A DNA stretch of 6,327 bases from Opitutia bacterium (GTDB lineage: Bacteria > Verrucomicrobiota > Verrucomicrobiae > Opitutales > UBA953). The position numbers were made by a program, and so were the translations under genes. Below the pieces are notes generated by a model. The model was not told where the DNA came from and made no database searches. It saw only the letters and a list, made by a program, of their open reading frames with translations. Numbering within the stretch: the stretch's first letter is position 1; every line of letters begins with the position of its first letter. The stretch covers positions 1 through 6,327 of the forward strand of contig CANKZO010000131.1 in the NCBI GenBank assembly GCA_947488485.1, read 5' to 3'. Of this stretch, positions 1 through 5,014 are shown one piece after another.

Positions 1-485
1 GGCAGCGGGTGCTCGAGGAACTCGCAGCCGTAGATGCCGTCGCAGTGCTCGGCGAGCGACGTGCCGCGGATCATCTCGGCGAGGCCGGTGCTGATGACGT
101 AATGCTCGAGGACGACCTCGACGTTGTGCTTCCGGCCGAGCTCGCGGACGTGCTCCTTGAGCGCGGGGAAGAACTGCGGCAGGCCCGGGCAGAGCTCGAT
201 CTCGGCCCCGAGCTCGCGGAGGCGGCGGTTGGTCAGGCCCTTCATGAGGCCGGCCTTCACGTAGCTGAGCAGGTGGTTGAGGTAGACGGAATCCTTGGGG
301 GTACGGATGCCCTTGCGCGCATACAGGGCCGGCAGCTGGTTGGTCTCCTTCCAGAACTGCTCCTCATCGACGCCGAAGGCCTTGAAAAGCGGGGTCTGCA
401 TGTACCCGGGACAGAGGGTCTTGTCGAAGTCCCACACGCAGGTGACGACGTGGGTGCCGCGGAGCGCGGGTTCCTTGGGCTGCAT
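1..485 (-). CDS. HAD-superfamily hydrolase, N-terminal part (cut by window edge)
   Basis: This reading frame starts at the ATG at 485-483 and stays open for 161 codons until it runs off the left edge, so only the N-terminal part is visible. Near the N-terminus it reads VVTCVWDFDKTLC, the HAD motif I (DxDxT): D19 would be the nucleophile, D21 the general acid/base, with T23 following. A helical cap-like stretch follows (about residues 30-110). EHYVISTG (about 127-134) fits motif II with S132 or T133 as the phosphate-binding residue. Motifs III and IV lie outside the window. HAD enzymes usually remove phosphate from small molecules or proteins; the substrate cannot be told from this fragment. 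The protein is likely cytoplasmic, as no signal peptide is visible. It is divergent from prfA across a 108-bp gap, and no Shine-Dalgarno sequence precedes the ATG. The HAD call is firm; any finer name would be a guess. Confidence 0.85.
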   Translation of the reverse strand, partial: MQPKEPALRGTHVVTCVWDFDKTLCPGYMQTPLFKAFGVDEEQFWKETNQLPALYARKGIRTPKDSVYLNHLLSYVKAGLMKGLTNRRLRELGAEIELCPGLPQFFPALKEHVRELGRKHNVEVVLEHYVISTGLAEMIRGTSLAEHCDGIYGCEFLEHPL

Positions 486-593
486 ATCGGTCGGAAAAGG
501 GATGAAGGTCGGGCTTGCGGAGGGGAGCCTGCCGCACTCCATTGAATAACGAACGGACGTCTTCTGTCCAAGCCCGATTAACCCTCTTCTCTG

Positions 594-1679
594 ATGTCCG
601 CCGACCCCCTCCGCCCCGACCTGACCGGCTTCCGCCGCCGCCTGGCCGAGCTCGAGGGGCTGCTCGCCGACCCGGCGACGTTCGCCGACAACCGCCGGGC
701 GGCCGCCCTCGGCGCCGAACTCCGCTTCACCTCGAAGGCCGTCAAGGCCGACGACGTGCTGGCGGGCCTGGAAAAGGAGCTGGCGGACGCCCGGACGATG
801 GGCGCCGAGGCCGATCCGGAGCTCCGCGCGATGGCGGCCGAAGAGGTCGCCCGCCTCGCCCCGGCCGTCGAGACGGCCCGCGAACAGCTCATCCGGTCCA
901 TCATCCCGCCCGATCCGGACGATTCTCGTAATGCTCTTGTAGAAATCCGGGCCGGCACGGGGGGCGAGGAGGCCTCGCTCTTCGCCGCCGAGCTCCTCCG
1001 CGCCTACACGCGCTTCGCCGAGAAGCGCGGCTGGAAGCACGAACTGATGTCCCTCTCGCCCTCCGACCTGGGCGGGGTCCGCGACGCCGTCCTGCTCGTC
1101 GAAGGCGAAGGCGCGATGGCCCACCTGCGCCACGAGGCCGGCGTGCACCGCGTCCAGCGCGTGCCCGCCACCGAGGCCTCGGGCCGCGTGCACACGTCGG
1201 CCGCCACGGTCGCGGTCCTGCCCGAAGCCGAAGAGGCCGAGGTGGTGCTGAAGCCGGAAGACCTCGACATGTCCGTGGCCCGCGCGAGCGGCGCCGGCGG
1301 CCAGCACGTCAACAAGACCGAATCCGCGGTGCAGATCATCCACAAGCCGACGGGGCTGATGGTCTACTGCGCCGACGAACGCTCCCAGCTCCGCAATCGC
1401 GTGAAGGCCCTCCGCGTGCTCCGCTCCCGCCTGCTCGACCTGACCCGCGCCAAGGAACGCGAGGCGCGCGCCCAGGACCGCAAGACGCAGGTGGGCTCCG
1501 GCGACCGCTCGGAACGCATCCGCACGTATAACTTCCCGCAGAACCGCATCACGGACCATCGCATCGACCTCACGGTCCACGGCATCGAGCAGGTGCTCGA
1601 AGGCGACCTCGACGCGCTGATCGACGCGCTGTTCGACGCCGACCTGCGTCAGCGCGCCGAAGCGATCACTCGACGCTGA
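594..1679 (+). CDS. prfA: Peptide chain release factor 1 (RF1)
   Basis: This encodes 361 residues, the usual full length for RF1, which reads UAA and UAG stop codons in the ribosomal A site and triggers peptide release. An acidic helical N-terminal domain (about 1-105) is followed by the conserved GTGGEEA (121-127). The stop-reading tripeptide is P191-A192-T193 within HRVQRVPATE; RF2 would carry SPF there. The catalytic GGQ loop is G235-G236-Q237 in SGAGGQHVN, and the later segment ERSQLRNR is also typical. The ATG at 594 is the first in frame after a TAA at 579-581. The sequence before it is pyrimidine-rich with no Shine-Dalgarno. The gene ends in TGA, so its own termination depends on RF2 rather than RF1. 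The frequent partner prmC is not next door. Its last 14 bases overlap the convergent membrane-protein gene. Codons 110-117 have unusual A/T third bases. Confidence 0.98.
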   Translation: MSADPLRPDLTGFRRRLAELEGLLADPATFADNRRAAALGAELRFTSKAVKADDVLAGLEKELADARTMGAEADPELRAMAAEEVARLAPAVETAREQLIRSIIPPDPDDSRNALVEIRAGTGGEEASLFAAELLRAYTRFAEKRGWKHELMSLSPSDLGGVRDAVLLVEGEGAMAHLRHEAGVHRVQRVPATEASGRVHTSAATVAVLPEAEEAEVVLKPEDLDMSVARASGAGGQHVNKTESAVQIIHKPTGLMVYCADERSQLRNRVKALRVLRSRLLDLTRAKEREARAQDRKTQVGSGDRSERIRTYNFPQNRITDHRIDLTVHGIEQVLEGDLDALIDALFDADLRQRAEAITRR

Positions 1680-2148
1680 GGCGGAGCCGCGCGCGGTCGG
1701 GACCGATGACGAGATCGCCGGTCGCCGGTTCGCCGTCGTCGAGCCACTTGTCCGCCAACCGCAGGGCGCGCTCGTAAGGCTGGCCAGGCTCGGCGGGCGT
1801 GAACACGATCGCGGGCCCGCCGGCCTTGACGCCCACGAAGCGCCAGGTTCCCGCGAGCGGACACTCCGTGAGGAGCGTGCGCAGGCGCAGCCCGCGGCCT
1901 TCGACCGGCAAGGAGGCCAGTTCGCCGTCGGGCGGCCAGACGCCGCGCTCGACCCGCGCAGTCAGCAAGACGGCCCGCCCTTCGCTGAAGACCTTGGTCA
2001 CGGCGTTGGCCGGACTCTGCTCAGGGATGATGTAGAGCGCCGAGCCGATGAGACCGAGGGCGAGGCCGACCACGCCGAACCGGAGGGCGGCCCGCAGACG
2101 GCTCTCCGCAGGCGGACGGATGGGCTCGGGGGCGATACGCTCGGACAT
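1666..2148 (-). CDS. Small membrane-anchored protein of unknown function, possibly pseudopilin-like
   Basis: I do not recognise this 160-residue protein. It starts at the ATG at 2148-2146; the frame stays open upstream, but the extension is Arg/Pro-rich and looks like non-coding GC-rich sequence. A short cytoplasmic tail with several Arg (R17, R19, R23) precedes one hydrophobic segment (about 21-41). This suggests a single-pass membrane protein with a C-terminal domain of about 118 residues outside the cytoplasm. That domain has short beta-like stretches and ends in LADKWLDDGEPATGDL (131-146). By eye this resembles the C-terminal Asp/Gly-rich part of some type II secretion pseudopilins, but no G|FxxxE prepilin cleavage motif is seen. 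The gene is convergent with prfA (14-bp overlap) and divergent from the dehydratase gene (97-bp gap). An AGGAGG lies about 60 nt upstream, too far to act as its ribosome site. That it is a real gene is likely from its tight fit between neighbours and its clean membrane segment. Confidence 0.72.
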   Translation of the reverse strand: MSERIAPEPIRPPAESRLRAALRFGVVGLALGLIGSALYIIPEQSPANAVTKVFSEGRAVLLTARVERGVWPPDGELASLPVEGRGLRLRTLLTECPLAGTWRFVGVKAGGPAIVFTPAEPGQPYERALRLADKWLDDGEPATGDLVIGPDRARLRLSVE

Positions 2149-2245
2149 CGGCAAAGACGATGCCCGGCGCCCGCCGACCAGCAAGCCCGGACCCGGCCGA
2201 CGCTTCCTCCTTGGAGTACGGCCCCTTCCTCGCTTGATTGGGCGC

Positions 2246-3028
2246 ATGGACGCGGACCATCTCCAACGCTTCGCCGGCATCGGCCGCCTCTACGGCCGCG
2301 CGGGCATGGAGCGCCTGGCTCGTTCGTCCTTCCTCGTGGTCGGCCTCGGCGGCGTGGGCTCCTGGACCGTCGAAGCCCTCGCGCGCTCCGGCGTGGGCCA
2401 CCTCGCCCTCGTCGACGGCGACGCGGTCTGCGTCTCGAACACGAACCGCCAATTGCACGCGGTGGCCGGCAACGAAGGCCGCCCGAAGACGGAGGCGGTC
2501 GCCGAACGCGCCCGGGCGATCCATCCGGCGATCCGCACGACGCTCCATCAGCGCTTCCTCTCGCGCTTCAACCCGCACGAGGTGCTCGCGGATTTCGACG
2601 GCGTGGTCATCGACGCGATGGATGCGCTTTCGCCGAAGTGCGGCCTGATCGCCGAGGCGGTGAACCGTAAGCTGCCCGTGATCACGGTCGGCGGCTGCGC
2701 GGGACGGCTCGACGGCACGCGGCTCAAGATCACCGACCTGCGCGATTCGCGCGACGATCCGCTGATGATGCTCGTGCGCAAGCGCCTGCGCCAGAACTTC
2801 GACTTCCCGCGCGGCAAGACGCCCTTCGGCGTCTCGTGCGTGTGGTCTGACGAACCGTTCACGCAGCCGACGGATTGCGAAGGCCTGCCGGGCGGCGAGA
2901 TCCCGGAAGGCGAAGACCTGCGCCCGAACTGCGAATGGGGCTACGGCACGGCCGCCCACGTGGCGGGCGCGTTCGGGCTCGCGGCCGCGGGCGAGGCGCT
3001 GCGCCTTTCGCTCTTACGCCCCGAATAG
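2246..3028 (+). CDS. tcdA: tRNA threonylcarbamoyladenosine dehydratase (ThiF/E1-like, TcdA/YgdL type)
   Basis: This 260-residue protein is of the bacterial TcdA (CsdL/YgdL) kind. These enzymes use ATP to dehydrate t6A at position 37 of ANN-decoding tRNAs to the cyclic form ct6A. The N-terminal QRFAGIGRLYG is typical of the family. The nucleotide-binding loop is VVGLGGVGSW (31-40), followed by the acidic end of a beta strand, LVDGDAVCVSNTNRQ (55-69, D57 and D59), and then K81. VIDAMD (121-126) and a TVGGCAG segment (147-153) complete the Rossmann-type adenylation fold. FGVSCVWSDE (194-203) and the C-terminal GYGTAAHVAGAFG also match TcdA. Six cysteines occur (62, 132, 151, 198, 211, 229). The sulfur-transfer partners CsdA and CsdE are not in the window. 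The ATG at 2246 is chosen because family similarity begins right after it; no Shine-Dalgarno is seen. It ends in TAG and overlaps the tatD-like gene by 15 bp. Another E1-like role (MoeB/ThiF) is less likely given the whole-length pattern. Confidence 0.93.
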   Translation: MDADHLQRFAGIGRLYGRAGMERLARSSFLVVGLGGVGSWTVEALARSGVGHLALVDGDAVCVSNTNRQLHAVAGNEGRPKTEAVAERARAIHPAIRTTLHQRFLSRFNPHEVLADFDGVVIDAMDALSPKCGLIAEAVNRKLPVITVGGCAGRLDGTRLKITDLRDSRDDPLMMLVRKRLRQNFDFPRGKTPFGVSCVWSDEPFTQPTDCEGLPGGEIPEGEDLRPNCEWGYGTAAHVAGAFGLAAAGEALRLSLLRPE

Positions 3029-3808
3029 TCGGGCGAAATTCGCGGACGTCAGCGCGGCGGATTCCTCGGGCGTCACGCCCATGGTCCGCGCGAGCTCGGC
3101 GTTGTTACGCACGAGGTTCGACGGATGGTTCTGCTCCGTGCCGGCCGCGTCCGGCGCGAGTTCGCGTAGGCGGAATTCCGGCGCAGGGCAGAGCGCGGGC
3201 GCGTCGGTCTCGACGAGGATGCGTTCGCGCGGGATGGCCGCGGCGAACTGGACGCGCAGGTCGGCCTTACGCGGGATGAGGTGGTGCGCGCTGAAGGAGA
3301 AATACGCGCCGAGCTTCGCGAGTTCCGGCACGATCTCGACCGGCCCGTTCCAGCTGTGCAAAAGGAAGCCGCGGCGCGGCAACTCGGCGGAGCGCAGGAT
3401 ATCCATCAGCGGGCCGATCGCCTTGACGGCGTGGATGGTGAGCGCGCGGTCGAGTTCGACGGCGAGGGCGAGCTGCTTCCGGAAAGCCTGCTCCTGGGCG
3501 ACGGGGTCGAAATCCTTCACCCAACGGTCGAGGCCCATCTCGCCGACGCCGGCGGTCGGGTGCGCGAGCAGGATGGCACGCAGTTCCGCTTCCCAGCCCG
3601 GCGGCGCGGTCGGGACATCCCACGGATGCAGGCCGAACGACACGCGGTTACGCGGATCGCGGCGCGCGAGGGCGGCCACGTCCGGCCAGTCGGCGGGCGC
3701 GCTGCCGTTGATCATCGCCTGGCCGACACCGTCCGCCCGGGCCTGCTCGACGGCCGCATACGGCACCTCGGCGAACTGGTAATGGCAATGGGCGTCGCGG
3801 AGTTCCAT
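3014..3808 (-). CDS. TatD-family metal-dependent hydrolase (putative DNase)
   Basis: The protein has 264 residues, the normal length for TatD proteins, which are cytoplasmic TIM-barrel hydrolases that bind two metal ions; several have exonuclease activity on DNA. All the expected metal ligands are visible in order: H7 and H9 in DAHCHY, E90 in GVGEMGLD, H126 in LTIHAVKA, H151 in LLHSWNG and D202 in VETDAP. FGLHPW (58-63) is the usual family signature after the second strand. The C-terminus (NNAELARTMGVTPEE, then TSANFARLFG) is also typical. The start is the ATG at 3808-3806, directly before the metal-binding DAHCH strand; longer in-frame versions would add a long low-complexity tail. It is divergent from purC with a 90-bp gap and convergent with tcdA, overlapping it by 15 bp. 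No Shine-Dalgarno is visible. The paralogue (TatD, YcfH, YjjV or other) and the real substrate cannot be decided from sequence alone. Confidence 0.93.
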   Translation of the reverse strand: MELRDAHCHYQFAEVPYAAVEQARADGVGQAMINGSAPADWPDVAALARRDPRNRVSFGLHPWDVPTAPPGWEAELRAILLAHPTAGVGEMGLDRWVKDFDPVAQEQAFRKQLALAVELDRALTIHAVKAIGPLMDILRSAELPRRGFLLHSWNGPVEIVPELAKLGAYFSFSAHHLIPRKADLRVQFAAAIPRERILVETDAPALCPAPEFRLRELAPDAAGTEQNHPSNLVRNNAELARTMGVTPEESAALTSANFARLFGA

Positions 3809-3898
3809 CGGTCCGTCCGAGGCTGACCGCGGACGCCGCCGCCTCAACGACGAACCACCTTGCCCTGCCGCCCCGCCCTGCCCTATCTCCGTGGCAGG

Positions 3899-4795
3899 AT
3901 GAAGACGCCGCCCCTGCCCGCCGAAGCGCTGATGACCGTCACCGGCCTGCCTTACCCGCTCCAGGCGAAGGGCAAGGTCCGTGAAGTCTTCGACCTCGGC
4001 ACGCATTATCTCATCGTCGCGACGGACCGTCTCTCGGCGTTCGACGTGGTCATGCCCAACGGCGTCCCGGGCAAAGGCATCCTGCTCACCCAGATCAGCC
4101 TCTGGTGGTTCGACCAGGCCCGCCTCGTCTTCCCGACCCACCTCGTGCCCGACCACGCGAACGCGCTGGCCAAGGCCCTACACGGCCACGAGCACCTGAT
4201 CCCGCGCTCGATGCTCGTGCGCAAGCTCAAGCCCCTGCCGGTCGAAGCGGTCGTCCGCGGCTACCTCGCCGGAGGCGGCTTCAAGGAATACCAGAAGACC
4301 GGCGCGATCCTCGACCACCCGCTCCCGGCCGGCCTGCTCGACGGCTCCAAGCTTCCGCAGCCGATCTTCACCCCTTCGACCAAGGCCGCCGAAGGCCACG
4401 ACGAGGCTATCACCCGCGCCCGCTGCGGCGAGATCCTCGGCGAGAAAGTCTTCCGCACGATCCAGGAGACGTCCCTCGCGCTCTACCGCATGGGCGCCGA
4501 ACGCGCGGCCAAGGCCGGCGTGATCCTCGCCGATACGAAGTTCGAATTCGGCAGCGCCCCCGACGGCTCACTCGTCCTCATCGACGAAGTCCTGACGCCC
4601 GACTCCTCCCGTTACTGGCCCGCCGCCACCTGGCAGCCCGGCCGCGCCCAGCCTTCTTACGATAAGCAGTTCGTGCGCGATTGGCTAGAGACCCAGCCGT
4701 GGAACAAGACCGCGCCGGGCCCGACCCTGCCGGCCGATGTCGTGCAGAAGACGCAGGCCCTCTACGCGGAGTGCCTCGAGCGGCTGACGGCGTAA
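3899..4795 (+). CDS. purC: Phosphoribosylaminoimidazole-succinocarboxamide synthase (SAICAR synthase)
   Basis: This enzyme of de novo purine synthesis joins CAIR and aspartate using ATP to make SAICAR in the cytoplasm. The 298-residue product matches the single-domain type near 300 residues, as in yeast Ade1, rather than the shorter form of about 240. Visible landmarks are the ATP-binding GKVREVFDLG (25-34), the signature ATDRLSAFDVVMPNG (41-55) with PGKG after it, EAVVRGYLAG (106-115), FTPSTKAAEGHDE (157-169), LADTKFEFG (210-218) and LIDEVLTPDSSRYWP (227-241). Three in-frame ATGs exist: 3860, 3899 and 3932. I chose 3899 because family N-termini reach a little upstream of the third, while the first adds a Pro/Arg-rich tail. 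An AGG touches the 3899 ATG directly, too close for a normal ribosome site. No other pur gene is nearby. It ends in TAA, 26 bp before the hairpin element. Confidence 0.96.
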   Translation: MKTPPLPAEALMTVTGLPYPLQAKGKVREVFDLGTHYLIVATDRLSAFDVVMPNGVPGKGILLTQISLWWFDQARLVFPTHLVPDHANALAKALHGHEHLIPRSMLVRKLKPLPVEAVVRGYLAGGGFKEYQKTGAILDHPLPAGLLDGSKLPQPIFTPSTKAAEGHDEAITRARCGEILGEKVFRTIQETSLALYRMGAERAAKAGVILADTKFEFGSAPDGSLVLIDEVLTPDSSRYWPAATWQPGRAQPSYDKQFVRDWLETQPWNKTAPGPTLPADVVQKTQALYAECLERLTA

Positions 4796-4827
4796 GATTA
4801 TCACGAGGGCCCGAGCGATGCAGCGGG

Positions 4828-4851
4828 TAGGGGCAGCACCGCGTGCTGCCC
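4828..4851 (+). repeat. Hairpin unit A (forward)
   Basis: TAGGG leads into a perfect 9-bp stem, GGGCAGCAC (4831-4839) with GTGCTGCCC (4843-4851), and a CGC loop. The two bases after it (TA) make CCCTA, so this unit is nearly symmetric. Unit D is its inverted copy. Confidence 0.9.
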
Positions 4852-4865
4852 TAGCTGTCTCGAGG

Positions 4866-4890
4866 TAGGGCTGACCACCCTTGGTCAGCC
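4866..4890 (+). repeat. Hairpin unit B (forward)
   Basis: TAGGG leads into a perfect 9-bp stem, GGCTGACCA (4869-4877) with TGGTCAGCC (4882-4890), and the tetraloop CCCT (4878-4881). Unit C is its inverted copy with the same loop. Confidence 0.9.
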
Positions 4891-4892
4891 GC

Positions 4893-4917
4893 GGTTGAGC
4901 GAGGGCGCTCAACCCTA
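4893..4917 (-). repeat. Hairpin unit C (inverted copy of B)
   Basis: Perfect 9-bp stem GGTTGAGCG (4893-4901) with CGCTCAACC (4906-4914) and loop AGGG, followed by the framing CCCTA. Read on the minus strand it aligns to unit B over 25 positions with six differences, which form three paired changes in the stem (C-G to T-A, C-G to G-C, A-T to G-C). Confidence 0.9.
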
Positions 4918-4931
4918 CCCAAGACAAAGGA

Positions 4932-4955
4932 GGACAGCACGTGGTGCTGTCCCTA
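4932..4955 (-). repeat. Hairpin unit D (inverted copy of A)
   Basis: Perfect 9-bp stem GGACAGCAC (4932-4940) with GTGCTGTCC (4944-4952) and loop GTG, followed by CCCTA. Compared with unit A on the opposite strand it differs at three positions: one in the loop and two that swap a G-C stem pair for A-T. Confidence 0.9.
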
Positions 4956-5014
4956 CCCGCTATGCCGCGGAACCGCGGTCGACAGGCAGGGTCGGACAGG
5001 TTACTCCATCGACC

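Larger units (their letters stand above)
4822..4961. repeat. Nested palindromic element of four hairpins (REP/MITE-like)
   Basis: A 140-bp non-coding element fills most of the 219-bp gap between purC and the FG-GAP gene. Its ends are an exact 11-bp inverted repeat, AGCGGGTAGGG (4822-4832) and CCCTACCCGCT (4951-4961). Inside are four 9-bp-stem hairpins (A, B, C, D), each framed by TAGGG at its outer side; A and B point forward, C and D are inverted. A second exact inverted repeat, GGTAGGG/CCCTACC (4864-4870 and 4913-4919), encloses B and C. D is an inverted, slightly diverged copy of A, and C of B. ATGC directly flanks both ends (4818-4821 and 4962-4965), which could be a target-site duplication. 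No protein is encoded. It could be a non-autonomous mobile repeat, a REP/BIME-type cluster, or a structured RNA in the purC 3' region. The structure is seen directly; its role is unknown. Confidence 0.85.

Noticed and set aside
9..545. 178-residue open frame on the plus strand over the HAD gene
   Set aside because: It is antisense to a frame with clear HAD motifs; its Leu/Glu/Ala/Val-rich protein shows no domain and is typical of the complement of a GC-rich gene.
555..569. GGAC and GTCC inverted repeat upstream of prfA as an operator
   Set aside because: Only four bases pair around a 7-nt centre; chance is a sufficient explanation, and no convincing promoter lies around it.
594..1679. RF2 (prfB) or an RF-like rescue factor instead of RF1
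   Set aside because: The recognition tripeptide is PAT, not SPF, there is no programmed frameshift site, and both the N-terminal and core domains are full length.
2021..2959. 312-residue open frame on the minus strand over tcdA
   Set aside because: The plus strand has full-length TcdA similarity; the antisense protein is Arg/Ala-rich with no motif.
4932..4960. Intrinsic terminator of purC formed by hairpin D
   Set aside because: The stem is strong but is followed by CCCTACCCGC rather than a T run, so it is not a classical intrinsic terminator.
4822..4961. CRISPR array
   Set aside because: Units are in both orientations, spacing is irregular (2 to 14 nt), each is a palindrome, and there are no equal-length unique spacers.
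4965..4978. CCGCGG-AA-CCGCGG beside the element
   Set aside because: Each half is itself palindromic and such words are frequent at this GC content; a 2-nt loop is too tight for a full hairpin.
4895..5014. In-frame upstream extension of the FG-GAP protein by 40 residues
   Set aside because: It would translate the repeat element into an Arg-rich tail and bury the signal peptide; the ATG at 5015 is a better start.
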